Notes under the pieces: generated by a model | What the model saw: only the letters and a program-made list of their open reading frames with translations | Database searches by the model: none | Told to the model about the DNA's origin: nothing | Program-made: the position numbers and the translations under genes | DNA from: an uncultured Halomonas sp. | GTDB taxonomy: Bacteria; Pseudomonadota; Gammaproteobacteria; Pseudomonadales; Halomonadaceae | Reading direction: 5' to 3' | DNA: 64,000 nucleotides | NCBI RefSeq assembly: GCF_947501415.1 | Contig: NZ_CANMVL010000009.1 | Coordinates: 124,001 to 188,000 of the forward strand | Shown here: in pieces, positions 19,136 to 30,230 of the stretch | Numbering within the stretch: position 1 is the first letter of the stretch | How the letters are laid out: every line of letters starts with the position of its first letter

Positions 19136-19987
19136 TCAGTGCGTTTCGTTGTCGAGGTCGGCGTCATTCTCATGGCGTTCGGCTTCCGCTGCCGGTCGCC
19201 CGCCGGGAAATTCGGGACGCGGGTGCAGGTACCGCTCGGCCACATCGATGACGGCGATATCCAGCAGGAAGCGCCTGCCCAGCAGGGCCGGAAAGTCGAG
19301 ATGGGTGCGATCACTCAGCGTGAATTCTACCGGCTCGCGGATCGATCCCAGGGTCATCATCAGGGTCACCACCGGTCGAGACTCCTCACCGGTCGCCTGG
19401 ATGATGCGCACACGACGCTCGATGGGGGCTTCGATCCACTCATCCCGTACCGTCTCGACGACAACGTCGTCGTCTGCCAGGCCCAGCTTGAAGCGGACCC
19501 AGTTTTCGCCGTCACGCTCGAAGCGGGTGATCTCGCGGGCAGAGAGCGACGAGGTATTGGCGCCGGAGTCGATACGCGCCTTGAGGTAGGTCCCCACATC
19601 GGGCAGCCCGATCCATTCGCTGCTACCCAGTACTGCCTTGTTGCCGATTCCCAGTTCATCGGCCGCGCACTCGCGTCTGACAACCACAGGATCGGACTCA
19701 TCGTCATCGAGCCGATCCAGGCGACCGTTCATGCCGCGCAATAGCGAACCGACCTCGCGCACATCGCCGATCAGGAGATCCTGGCGGCTCGCAACGGACG
19801 ATAGCTCGGTATCCAGCCGGGTGTTGTCGCAACTGGCAAGCAGCGTCTCTTCCAGCGTATTCATGCGCTGATGGAAGTCGGTCGAGGACAGGGTGGGCGG
19901 TGGCGTCGGCTTTTCCGTCAGCGCGACACAACCGGAAAGCACGATGGCAGACGCCGCGAGCGTCGCACTCAGCAGAGGATGGAGCAT
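19136..19987 (-). CDS. Retropepsin-like aspartic protease lipoprotein
   Basis: A 283-residue protein. The signal peptide ends in the lipobox LSGC (Cys20), so it should be a periplasm-facing lipoprotein. A coiled, acidic linker (about 35-100) precedes the retropepsin-like domain, with the catalytic motif ARIDSGANTSS (Asp140) and the flap/hydrophobic segment PALLGRRFLLDIAVIDV. The family was once labelled an ATP-dependent zinc protease, a misnomer. The domain would act as a dimer. I chose the ATG at 19987, where the signal peptide begins. It is first of three genes with 35 bases to the next, so it may process the product of the ligase. No ATP-binding site is visible. Confidence 0.83.
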   Translation of the reverse strand: MLHPLLSATLAASAIVLSGCVALTEKPTPPPTLSSTDFHQRMNTLEETLLASCDNTRLDTELSSVASRQDLLIGDVREVGSLLRGMNGRLDRLDDDESDPVVVRRECAADELGIGNKAVLGSSEWIGLPDVGTYLKARIDSGANTSSLSAREITRFERDGENWVRFKLGLADDDVVVETVRDEWIEAPIERRVRIIQATGEESRPVVTLMMTLGSIREPVEFTLSDRTHLDFPALLGRRFLLDIAVIDVAERYLHPRPEFPGGRPAAEAERHENDADLDNETH

Positions 19988-20124
19988 GGGGAAGGACACT
20001 TCCTTTGGATAGTCTGGCGATGATAAGGAGTCGCTGTGGACCTTGTCCAACCTGAAGGCATCTTGCCAGGCCGAGGCGCATGGGTGTCAGGAGACTTGGA
20101 CGAGTTTCGTACCACATGATTTAA

Positions 20125-20140
20125 CATAATATACATTATG
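20125..20140. promoter_or_regulatory. Perfect palindrome upstream of the retropepsin operon
   Basis: The 16-base sequence CATAAT-ATAC-ATTATG is a perfect inverted repeat, 138 bases upstream of the retropepsin gene start, in an AT-rich patch. It overlaps possible -10 elements on the minus strand (TATATT). A repressor operator for the three-gene operon is plausible; the regulator is unknown. Confidence 0.4.
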
Positions 20141-20183
20141 CGAACTCCTGGTGTTGGCGCATTTGATGGCTTGTCACCCAACG

Positions 20184-20222
20184 CATAACGGGCCCCAACA
20201 TGTATTGTCGTGGCCCGTTATG
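20184..20222 (-). terminator. Inverted repeat downstream of ectC, probable terminator
   Basis: Eleven perfectly paired bases (CATAACGGGCC with GGCCCGTTATG) around a 17-base loop, 38-76 bases after the ectC stop on the minus strand. No strong T-run follows, so the terminator call is moderate. It separates ectABC from the retropepsin operon. Confidence 0.5.
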
Positions 20223-20259
20223 TGCCTTGCGGCACGTGCCTATGACGCGGCGCTGCCGA

Positions 20260-20649
20260 TTATTCCGCCGGTGCGTAGGAGCCATCTTCCCGGTGCACTT
20301 CGTTGCCGGTCAGACCCGGCGTAAAGACACAGGCCAGGTGCATGGTCTTGGTGGCGCGCAGCAGGTGTTCGTCGTGCTGGTCGAGGATATAGATATCGCC
20401 CGGCTTGATCGGCCAGATCTTGCCATCGGCCAGGGTCTCGACCTCACCTTCACCCTCGATGCAGTAGACCGCCTCGAAATGGTGCTTGTAGTGAATATGG
20501 GTCTCGGTGCCCTCGTAGATACGAGTGATGTGGAACGAGCAGTTACCACCATCGTCGGCCAGTGACAGCCGGGTGCTGTCCCAGTTGCCATTCTCCGCCT
20601 TGACCAGACGATCCGTCTTGCGGCACTCCTCGAGATTACGAACGATCAT
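20260..20649 (-). CDS. ectC: Ectoine synthase EctC
   Basis: Cyclises N-gamma-acetyl-diaminobutyrate to ectoine, the last step of compatible-solute synthesis, in the cytosol. The 129-residue cupin starts [16 protein letters not shown], the usual EctC N-terminus. It has the metal-site region [28 protein letters not shown] (spread over residues 42-69) and the [13 protein letters not shown] strand. The ATG at 20649 has AAGGAG 7 nt upstream; the longer open frame is not homologous. It lies 119 bases after ectB, the usual ectABC order. Confidence 0.97.
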   Translation of the reverse strand: MIVRNLEECRKTDRLVKAENGNWDSTRLSLADDGGNCSFHITRIYEGTETHIHYKHHFEAVYCIEGEGEVETLADGKIWPIKPGDIYILDQHDEHLLRATKTMHLACVFTPGLTGNEVHREDGSYAPAE

Positions 20650-20768
20650 GGGTTCTCTCCTTGAATTTCGCTGCTTGGCAGGGGTTGTTCTCCGCTCCCG
20701 GGGAAACGGCAGAATCTGTATCGAGCGAGCCGGCACGGCGGCTCGCTCGCATCACACGACTCGGGCTA

Positions 20769-22121
<1,353 letters not shown>

Positions 22122-22700
22122 TCAGAGACGGTCTGTCTGAAAGGGGCCGATCCGGACCAGATTCTCGGGGTCGTGTTCGCCACCAAGCTGGTCGGTAGAG
22201 AAATATTCGCGGCTGTTCAGCGGCACCTGCCAACGGTCGGCCAGGCGGCGAAACAGCCCCCAGGAGGCCTGGTTGTCGGGGGTAATGGTGGTTTCGAGGT
22301 GGTGGACCTCGGCAAGCTCGGGTCGGCTCATTATCGCTTCGACCAGGCGGCGTGCCAGACCGGTGCCACGTGCCTTCTCACCGACGGCGACCTGCCAGAG
22401 GAAATAGGTATCCGGGGCGTTGCTCTTCACATATCCCGACACGAAACCGACGATCTCGCCCTCCTCGTCCGTGGCTACCGCACAGGTATCGCGGAACTGG
22501 GTGGCCAGCAGCAGATAGGCGTAGGCTGAGTTGACGTCGAGGGGCGGGCAGGATTTGACCAGTTCGTAGATTCCCCAGCCATCATCGGGGTTGGGCTTGC
22601 GGATAAACAGGTCACTGGCATCAGCGTCGACCACTTCGTCGGCAACGGTGGGACGTGCAAGGTCGGCTGAAGGGGTGAAGGGCTCGGTCAATGTCATCAT
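22122..22700 (-). CDS. ectA: L-2,4-diaminobutyrate acetyltransferase EctA
   Basis: Acetylates diaminobutyrate at the gamma amino group with acetyl-CoA. The 192-residue GNAT protein has FIRKPNPDDGWGIYELVKSCPPLDVNSAYAYLLLATQF split across residues 32-69, and the acetyl-CoA loop VAVGEKARGTGLARRLV. The sequence is nearly the Halomonas elongata EctA as remembered. Two consecutive ATG codons (22700, 22697) start it; the ribosome site is weak. A good sigma-70-like promoter sits about 35 bases upstream. Confidence 0.97.
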   Translation of the reverse strand: MMTLTEPFTPSADLARPTVADEVVDADASDLFIRKPNPDDGWGIYELVKSCPPLDVNSAYAYLLLATQFRDTCAVATDEEGEIVGFVSGYVKSNAPDTYFLWQVAVGEKARGTGLARRLVEAIMSRPELAEVHHLETTITPDNQASWGLFRRLADRWQVPLNSREYFSTDQLGGEHDPENLVRIGPFQTDRL

Positions 22701-22732
22701 TGGCGGTGTTCGCTTCGGCGATGTCGGCAGGA

Positions 22733-22760
22733 AGTATACCAACCGTTCGGCAAATCTCAA
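22733..22760 (-). promoter_or_regulatory. Predicted sigma-70-type promoter of ectABC
   Basis: On the minus strand, TTGAGA (22755-22760) and TATACT (22733-22738) are separated by 16 bases. Transcription would begin near 22726, giving a 5' leader of only about 26 bases before ectA. The region further upstream (22775-22805) is AT-rich and may hold a second, osmotically controlled promoter, as in H. elongata; I cannot assign its boxes. Confidence 0.55.
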
Positions 22761-23015
22761 ATTTGCGATTATTTTACAGGGCAGTATCCATAATAAAAAA
22801 TTATGCGAGTCGGTGCAGTAGCCTGGATCGATAACTGGATAGAACGCTCTATCGACGCCTGGAAAGCCCCCCCCCCATCTAGGCTTGGCACAATCACCAG
22901 CCAATGGGTTTCACGTGGTCTCCCTGCCAGTGGTGGCCAGTTCCAGTAGCCGTGATATCGATCGACCGCCCTGCCCATACTCCCAGTTTAGACCAGCCTG
23001 ACAGCACCGGCCTCT
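22761..23015. other. Intergenic region between ectA and gor, no gene seen
   Basis: With the ectA promoter and the gor terminator, these bases fill a 354-base gap. I see no convincing coding frame or RNA. The part next to ectA is AT-rich and may hold further promoter elements. A run of ten C residues lies at 22867-22876. Confidence 0.5.
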
Positions 23016-23043
23016 ACGAAAAGGGCCGCCCGAAGGCGGCCCT
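23016..23043 (-). terminator. Rho-independent terminator of gor
   Basis: A perfect 9-bp stem, AGGGCCGCC with GGCGGCCCT around the loop CGAA. Reading the minus strand, it is followed by TTTTCG. It starts about 12 bases after the gor stop. Confidence 0.75.
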
Positions 23044-23054
23044 GGTTAGCTGGC

Positions 23055-24434
23055 TTAGCGCCGTGTCGGTGTGCGCATGGTGACGAACTCCTCGGCGCCG
23101 GTGGGGTGGATGCCCACGGTGGCGTCGAACTCGGCCTTGGTCAGGCCCGCCTTGACGGCGATGGCGATGCCCTGGATCACTTCGCCGGCCTCTTCGCCCA
23201 CCATGTGCGCACCGACCACAACGTCGCTGGCATCATCGATGATCAGTTTCATCAGGCAGCGCTCGCTGCTGCCCGAGAGTGTGTGCTTCATGGGGCGGAA
23301 GTTGGCGGTGTAGACACGAATTTCGCCACACTGCTCGCGGGCCTGCTCCTCGGAGAGGCCGACGGTGCCGATATTGGGGTGACAGAACACCGCCGTGGGG
23401 ATGTGGCGGTAGTCCAGTGGTGCGGCAGGTGGAGTCTCCTCGAAGTGGCAACGCACCAGATGCATCGCCTCGGCGAGTGCCACCGGCGTCAGCTCCGGCC
23501 CACCGATGACATCACCCAGGGCGAGTATCGACGGCACAGATGTCTCGAATCGCTCGTTGACCCGGATATGGCCGCTGTCGTCCAGCGCCACCCCCAGGGT
23601 ATCCAGCCCCAGCCCCTCCAGATGAGGTCGTCGACCGGTGGCGGCGAGCACCGCATCCACTTCTAGGGTCTGGCCATCGGTCAGGGTGACCCGCAGCCCC
23701 TCCTCGCTCTTGTCGATTCGTTCGATGTTGGTCTCGAAGTGAAGCTGTACGCCCCGCTCGGCCATCTGGTCACGGGTGAATTCGCGCACCTCCTGGTCGA
23801 AGCCACGCAGGAATAGCTCCCCTCGATAGATCAGGTGAGTCTCGCTGCCCAGGCCATTGAAGATACTGGCGAACTCCACCGCAATATAGCCGCCCCCCAG
23901 CACCAGAAAGCGCTTAGGAAACTCTGCCAGGTCGAAGATATCGTTCGAGTTGAGCGCCAGGTCGCTACCGGGGAACTCGGGCAACCAGGGCCAGCCGCCC
24001 ACGGCGACCAGAATCTTCTCGGCGCTGTGGATCTCATCACCCACCGCGACATGATGGGCGTCGAGCACCCGGGCACGGCCGTTGATCAGGCTCACTCCCG
24101 CCCCATCGAGCAGCCGGGCATAGATGCCGTTCAGGCGCTTGATCTCGCCGATCTTGTTATCCCGCAACGTCGGCCAGTCGAAGCGTGGCGGTTCTGGCAG
24201 ATGCCAGCCGAAGCCCCCGGCATCCTCGAAGGCGTCATGGAAGTGGGCGGCATAGGAGTAAAGCTTCTTGGGCACACAGCCCACATTGACGCAGGTGCCG
24301 CCGAGGTAGCGGTCCTCCGCTATGGCGACCCGGGCGCCGGCAGCGGCAGCGGTACGCGCCGCCCGCACACCGCCGGAGCCGGCGCCGATCACGAAGAGGT
24401 CCCAGTCATGGGTGGTGGAATCGAGTTCGGACAC
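23055..24434 (-). CDS. gor: Glutathione-disulfide reductase
   Basis: Reduces glutathione disulfide with NADPH in the cytosol. The 459-residue flavoprotein has the N-terminal FAD motif [13 protein letters not shown] and the redox pair Cys48-Cys53 ([14 protein letters not shown]). It also has the NADP-binding loop [14 protein letters not shown] and the C-terminal [11 protein letters not shown] with the active-site histidine. I chose the GTG at 24434 because GGGAG lies about 8 nt upstream and the protein then begins with the usual short tail before the FAD motif. It is divergent from the carbonic anhydrase gene. Confidence 0.93.
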   Translation of the reverse strand: MSELDSTTHDWDLFVIGAGSGGVRAARTAAAAGARVAIAEDRYLGGTCVNVGCVPKKLYSYAAHFHDAFEDAGGFGWHLPEPPRFDWPTLRDNKIGEIKRLNGIYARLLDGAGVSLINGRARVLDAHHVAVGDEIHSAEKILVAVGGWPWLPEFPGSDLALNSNDIFDLAEFPKRFLVLGGGYIAVEFASIFNGLGSETHLIYRGELFLRGFDQEVREFTRDQMAERGVQLHFETNIERIDKSEEGLRVTLTDGQTLEVDAVLAATGRRPHLEGLGLDTLGVALDDSGHIRVNERFETSVPSILALGDVIGGPELTPVALAEAMHLVRCHFEETPPAAPLDYRHIPTAVFCHPNIGTVGLSEEQAREQCGEIRVYTANFRPMKHTLSGSSERCLMKLIIDDASDVVVGAHMVGEEAGEVIQGIAIAVKAGLTKAEFDATVGIHPTGAEEFVTMRTPTRR

Positions 24435-24616
24435 GATGCTGCTCCCTGTCGTGGGCACTGGGCCCTGGATTCAAGGCGCCGATGATAGCAGCCATGGGCG
24501 CGTGACGGCATGGCGCGAACGCCTGGATGACCGCCCCGTTTTATTGTTGACCGCCATGCCGGGGAGGAGTAAAAAAAACGCCACCCTACGACGCCCACTT
24601 GCCTTGAGGTCATCTC

Positions 24617-25264
24617 ATGAGAAAGGAAATTGAGTCCCTGCTGGAGAACAACCGTGCCTGGGCCGACAAGGTCAACCGGAATGACCCCGATTTCTTTACC
24701 CGGTTATCGAACCAGCAGAACCCCGACTATCTCTGGATCGGCTGCTCGGACAGTCGAGTCCCCGCCAACCAGATCATCAATCTGCCTCCCGGTGAGGTCT
24801 TCGTCCATCGCAACGTCGCCAACCTGATTCACCATAACGATCTCAATGCGTTGTCGGTGCTGCAGTACGCGGTCGATGTCCTTCAGGTGCGTCATATCAT
24901 GGTCGTGGGGCACTACGGCTGTGGTGGTATCCGTGCAGCCATCGAGGGTGGCGACAATGGTATGGTCGACAACTGGCTGCACTCGGTGCGTGAGCTCTAT
25001 TATCAGCACCGTGACGAGCTGGAGCCGCTCTCTTCGGATGAGCGGGTGAACCGCATGTGTGAGCTCAACGCCTGCTCTCAGGTGCAGCGCCTGAGTCGTA
25101 CCAAGATCATCCAGCATGCCTGGCAGCGCGGACAGCAGATCTGGATTCACGGCTGGGTCTATGGGCTGTCCGACGGTCGGGTCAAGGATCTCGACTGCAC
25201 CATCGCCGGCCTGGAAGAGGCGGCCGACCTCTATCGGGTCAAGAGTGCCACCCCGGTGGACTGA
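24617..25264 (+). CDS. can: Beta-class carbonic anhydrase
   Basis: Interconverts CO2 and bicarbonate in the cytosol. The 215-residue protein has the zinc ligands Cys43, His99 and Cys102 with the Asp45-Arg47 dyad (CSDSRVPANQ, then HYGCGG). Length and sequence match E. coli Can. The ATG at 24617 starts MRKEIESLLENNRAW, the family N-terminus. It is monocistronic, between gor and the peptide transporter. Confidence 0.95.
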   Translation: MRKEIESLLENNRAWADKVNRNDPDFFTRLSNQQNPDYLWIGCSDSRVPANQIINLPPGEVFVHRNVANLIHHNDLNALSVLQYAVDVLQVRHIMVVGHYGCGGIRAAIEGGDNGMVDNWLHSVRELYYQHRDELEPLSSDERVNRMCELNACSQVQRLSRTKIIQHAWQRGQQIWIHGWVYGLSDGRVKDLDCTIAGLEEAADLYRVKSATPVD

Positions 25265-25307
25265 TTCCCGAACGGATGTCTGAACAGGGGCTCTGAACAG
25301 GGACAGT

Positions 25308-25329
25308 GCCGTCGCCAGGAGGCGGCGGC
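25308..25329 (+). terminator. Hairpin downstream of the carbonic anhydrase gene
   Basis: A 9-bp stem, GCCGTCGCC with GGCGGCGGC (one G-T wobble), around loop AGGA, 44 bases after the stop. Only a weakly T-rich tract follows. Just before it, CTGAACAGGG is present twice in direct orientation. Confidence 0.45.
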
Positions 25330-25496
25330 CCGCATATTCTACTTTCGTATAAAACAAGAGTGGTCAATTCATCCAGCGCATGACGCCACTCGGAATTTCG
25401 ATTGTACCCAGCCCCGTCGGGTCTCTATGTTGAGGTGTGCAACAGCCGTGTGCGGTGATCGCGCACCAACAACAATCCTTGTAAAGGGAACCCGAC

Positions 25497-27077
25497 ATGA
25501 TGTTCAAGCGCACCCTTCTGGCTGCCGTCGTTGGCGCCACCATGACCGGCGCCGCCATGTTGCCCGCCGTTGCCAGCGCCGAGACCACTCTGCGCATGGC
25601 CTATGATGCGGACCCGGTCTCGCTGGATATTCACGAGCAGCTCTCCGGTGGCATCCTGCAACTCTCGCACATGACACACGACCCGCTGGTTCGCTGGACC
25701 AAGGATCTCGAGTTCGAGCCACGCCTGGCCACGGAGTGGGAGCAGGTGGACGACACCACCATGCGCATGACCCTGCGTGACGGGGTCGAGTTCCACAGCG
25801 GCAACGCCTTCTCCGCCGAGGATGTGGTGTGGACCGTGGAGCGTCTCAAGCGAAGCCCCGACTTCAAGGCGATCTTCACTCCCATCGAGAGTGTCACGGC
25901 CATCGATGAGACCACCGTCGAGTTCAAGACCGCCGAGCCCTACCCGCTGCTGCTCAACCTCGCCACCTACATCTTCCCGATGGATAGCGAGTTCTACTCC
26001 GGCAACGATGACGATGGCGACCCCAAGGACGAGATCGTCAAGAACGGCAACTCCTTCGCCTCCTCGAACCTCTCCGGCACCGGGCCCTACACGGTCGTCG
26101 AACATCGCAAGGGCACCCGCATGGAGTTCGCTCGCAACCCCGATTACTGGGATAGCGAGTCCCCGGGCAATGTCGACAATATCGTGTTGACTCCGATCAG
26201 TGAGAACGCGACCCGAGTGGCCGCCCTGCTCTCCGGCGACGTCGATTTCATCGCCCCCGTACCGCCCAATGATCTCGAGCGCGTGCGCGAGAGCGAGGAC
26301 GCCCAGCTGGTCACCCTCTCCGGCACCCGTATCATCTTCTTCCATATGAATCAGGAGCGTGTCGAGGCCTTCCAGGATCCGAAGGTTCGTCAAGCCTTTG
26401 CCTATGCCGTCAACCAGGACGCCATCGCCGACCGCCTGATGAAGGGCTTTGCCACCCCCGCGGCCCAGTTCTCCCCCGAAGGGTATGCCGGCCATATCGA
26501 CTCGCTGGAGCGGCGCTACGATCTGGAGAAGGCCAAGGCCCTGATGGAGGAAGCCGGCTACGCCGATGGCTTCGAGATCACCATGATGGCGCCCAACAAC
26601 CGTTACGTGAACGATGCCAAGATCGCCCAGGCCGTGGCCACTATGCTGGCGCGCATCAATGTCGATGTGGACCTCAAGACCCTGCCCAAGGCGCAGTACT
26701 GGGGCGAGTTTGATGACCGCGCCGCCGATATGATGATGATCGGCTGGCATGCCGATACCGAGGATAGCGCCAACTTCCATGAGTACCTGACCGCCTGTCC
26801 GGATGCCGACACCGGTGCCGGCCAGTACAACGCCGGCAACTACTGCAACCCGGAGCTTGACAAGCTGGTGGCCGATGCCAATCTCGAGGTCGACCTCGAG
26901 AAACGTGCCGAGATGCTGAAGCAGGTCGAGCAGACCCTCTACGACGAGGCCGCCGTCGTGCCCCTGCACTGGCAGGATCTGGCCTGGGCCTCGGCAGCCA
27001 ACGTGGATATCGAGCCGGTGCTCAACGTGATGAACTTCCCCTATCTCGGGGACCTGGTCATCAACGAGGACGAGTGA
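25497..27077 (+). CDS. Peptide ABC transporter, periplasmic binding protein
   Basis: The solute receptor of a dipeptide/oligopeptide importer (SBP family 5). The 526-residue protein has a Sec signal peptide (hydrophobic about 6-26, ending AVASAE). It continues with the family patterns TLRMAYDADPVSLDIHE, HDPLVRW, and FARNPDYWDSESPGNVDNIVL, and the C-terminal lobe QERVEAFQDPKVRQAFAYAVNQD. AAAGGGA precedes the double ATG at 25497. It heads a five-gene operon with two permeases and two ATPases. The ligand could be dipeptides or glutathione-type peptides; sequence alone does not decide. Confidence 0.92.
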   Translation: MMFKRTLLAAVVGATMTGAAMLPAVASAETTLRMAYDADPVSLDIHEQLSGGILQLSHMTHDPLVRWTKDLEFEPRLATEWEQVDDTTMRMTLRDGVEFHSGNAFSAEDVVWTVERLKRSPDFKAIFTPIESVTAIDETTVEFKTAEPYPLLLNLATYIFPMDSEFYSGNDDDGDPKDEIVKNGNSFASSNLSGTGPYTVVEHRKGTRMEFARNPDYWDSESPGNVDNIVLTPISENATRVAALLSGDVDFIAPVPPNDLERVRESEDAQLVTLSGTRIIFFHMNQERVEAFQDPKVRQAFAYAVNQDAIADRLMKGFATPAAQFSPEGYAGHIDSLERRYDLEKAKALMEEAGYADGFEITMMAPNNRYVNDAKIAQAVATMLARINVDVDLKTLPKAQYWGEFDDRAADMMMIGWHADTEDSANFHEYLTACPDADTGAGQYNAGNYCNPELDKLVADANLEVDLEKRAEMLKQVEQTLYDEAAVVPLHWQDLAWASAANVDIEPVLNVMNFPYLGDLVINEDE

Positions 27078-27188
27078 TCCCGATGCCGGCCCGCCGGGCC
27101 GGCATCTACCTGATCATTTCCCCCAACCAACGAGCGACGGGCTCCGTCCGCGAGTCCGTTGCTGCCTGTATGCCCACAGGACACCTTC

Positions 27189-28235
27189 ATGATCGCCTTT
27201 CTGATCAAGCGCCTCTTCCATGCGCTGCTGGTGATGTTCGTCATCAGCCTTATCGCCTTCTCCATTCAGGACAATCTCGGCGACCCCATTCAGCAGATGG
27301 TCGGCCAGTCGGTGCCCGAGAGCGAGCGCGAGATCCTGCGCGAGGAGCTGGGGCTCAACGACCCCTTCCTGGTCCAGTATCTGCGCTTCGCCAGGAATGC
27401 CGTCCAGCTGGACTTCGGCTACTCCTACATCTTCAACGAGCCGACCACCGACGTGGTACTGCGTCACCTGCCCGCCACGCTGGAGCTGGTAGCGGCGACC
27501 ACCCTGCTGATCGTGCTGCTGTCGGTACCCATCGGGGTCTATAGCGCCATCAAGCCGCGCGCCTGGCTGTCGCGATTCTTCATGGGGGCTTCGATCGTCG
27601 GCATCTCCATTCCGGTCTTCCTCACCGCCATCGTGCTGATTCAGCTTTTCTCCATCGGTGTCAGCTGGTCCCCCTTCCCCGGGGAGACCGGCTGGGGCAG
27701 CTGGCTCAACGGCCTGGTCTCCACCGAGGGTGGGATGCCTGCCTACGGTCGCGGTGACCCGGTGCATGTCGTCGGCACCTGGTACACCAACTTCGCCTCC
27801 ACCGATGGGCTCGTCTATCTGGTGCTGCCGGCCATCTCGCTGGCATCGATCATGTTGCCGCTGTTTATTCGCCTCATTCGTGCCGAGATGCTCGAGGTCC
27901 TGCAGTCGGAGTATGTGAAGTTCGCCCGGGCCAAGGGGATCAGCCTGCGGCGTATCTATTTCCTGCATGCGCTCAAGAACACCATGCTGCCGGTGATCAC
28001 CGTGGGAGGCGTGCAAATCGGCACCCTGGTGGCCTATACCATCCTGACCGAGACCGTATTCCAGTGGCCCGGCATGGGGCTGATGTTCCTCAATGCCATC
28101 AACCGCTCGGATATTCCGCTGATCATCACCTACCTGATGATCGTGGGCCTGATCTTCGTGATCACCAATACGCTGGTCGACCTGATCTATGGCCTGGTCA
28201 ACCCCACCGTCAAGCTCACAGGGAAGCCCGCATGA
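27189..28235 (+). CDS. Peptide ABC transporter permease (DppB-like)
   Basis: First membrane subunit of the importer. The 348-residue protein has the N-terminal helix IKRLFHALLVMFVISLIAF and the long periplasmic loop after it. Several helices follow, then the cytosolic EAA-type loop EYVKFARAKGISLRRIYFLHALKN that contacts the ATPases. The loop with GWGSWLNGLVSTEGGMPAYG is an unusually long insertion. The ATG at 27189 follows CAGGACACCTT. Its stop overlaps the next start by 4 bp. Confidence 0.9.
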   Translation: MIAFLIKRLFHALLVMFVISLIAFSIQDNLGDPIQQMVGQSVPESEREILREELGLNDPFLVQYLRFARNAVQLDFGYSYIFNEPTTDVVLRHLPATLELVAATTLLIVLLSVPIGVYSAIKPRAWLSRFFMGASIVGISIPVFLTAIVLIQLFSIGVSWSPFPGETGWGSWLNGLVSTEGGMPAYGRGDPVHVVGTWYTNFASTDGLVYLVLPAISLASIMLPLFIRLIRAEMLEVLQSEYVKFARAKGISLRRIYFLHALKNTMLPVITVGGVQIGTLVAYTILTETVFQWPGMGLMFLNAINRSDIPLIITYLMIVGLIFVITNTLVDLIYGLVNPTVKLTGKPA

Positions 28236-29188
28236 CCACCCAGACTTCTCCCCAGCAAGCCCCGCCCCTGCCAAGCCGCTGGGAGCGCCTGCGCGACTCC
28301 TACCTGCTCTACAGCTTCAAGCGCGATCCGATCGCCCAGTTCAGCCTGCTGGTATTCATCGTCTTCGTTGCCTGTGCGGTGCTGGCGCCGTGGCTGGCAC
28401 CGATGAACCCCTATGACCTGGCTCAGATCGATATTCTGGCCTCGGAGCTACCACCCTTCTGGATCGATGGCAGTGATCCCGCCTATGTGATGGGCACCGA
28501 TGCCCAGGGTCGCGACCTGCTCTCCACCATCCTGTATGGCGCCCGGGTATCGCTGATCATCGGCTTCGGTGCCGTGGCGCTACAGGCCCTGCTGGGCGTG
28601 GTGTTCGGCCTGCTGGCCGGCTACCTGGGCGGGCGTATCGATGCCTTTCTGATGCGGCTGGCCGATATCCAGCTCTCCTTCTCCACCCTGATGGTGGCCA
28701 TCGTGGTGGGTGCCTTGGTCAAGGCAATCTTCGGCGGCGCCACCTTCAGCACCTACGCCGTTCCCTTGCTGGTGCTGATCATCGGCCTGGCCGAATGGCC
28801 ACAGTATGCCCGCACGGTCCGGGCCTCGGTGCTCGCCGAGAAGGGCAAGGAGTACGTGGATGCCGCCCGCACCATGGGGCTGCCCAGCCGGCGCATCATG
28901 TTCCGCCATATCCTGCCCAACACCCTGTCCCCGATCTTCGTCATCTCCACGGTACAGGTGGCCAACGCCATCATCTCCGAGGCCGCCCTCTCCTTTCTGG
29001 GTCTGGGCATGCCGGAGACCCACCCGTCGCTGGGTTCGTTGATCAAGTCAGGCTTCGACTACATCCAGTCGGGTTCCTGGTGGATCACCCTGATTCCGGG
29101 TGCCGTGCTGGTCGTCCTGGTACTGGTGATCAACCTGCTCGGCGATTGGCTGCGCGATGTGCTCAACCCTCGCCTCTACAAGGGCTGA
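28232..29188 (+). CDS. Peptide ABC transporter permease (DppC-like)
   Basis: Second membrane subunit. The 318-residue protein has the DppC N-terminal domain (FKRDPIAQFSLLVFIVFVACAVLAPWLAP), the conserved GTDAQGRDLLSTILYGARVSL loop, and the EAA motif YVDAARTMGLPSRRIMFRHILPN. It also ends in the usual WLRDVLNPRL. The ATG at 28232 overlaps the upstream stop (ATGA). Confidence 0.93.
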   Translation: MTTQTSPQQAPPLPSRWERLRDSYLLYSFKRDPIAQFSLLVFIVFVACAVLAPWLAPMNPYDLAQIDILASELPPFWIDGSDPAYVMGTDAQGRDLLSTILYGARVSLIIGFGAVALQALLGVVFGLLAGYLGGRIDAFLMRLADIQLSFSTLMVAIVVGALVKAIFGGATFSTYAVPLLVLIIGLAEWPQYARTVRASVLAEKGKEYVDAARTMGLPSRRIMFRHILPNTLSPIFVISTVQVANAIISEAALSFLGLGMPETHPSLGSLIKSGFDYIQSGSWWITLIPGAVLVVLVLVINLLGDWLRDVLNPRLYKG

Positions 29189-29207
29189 TGACGCCTACGG
29201 AGTTTCC

Positions 29208-30226
<1,019 letters not shown>

Positions 30227-30230
<4 letters not shown>

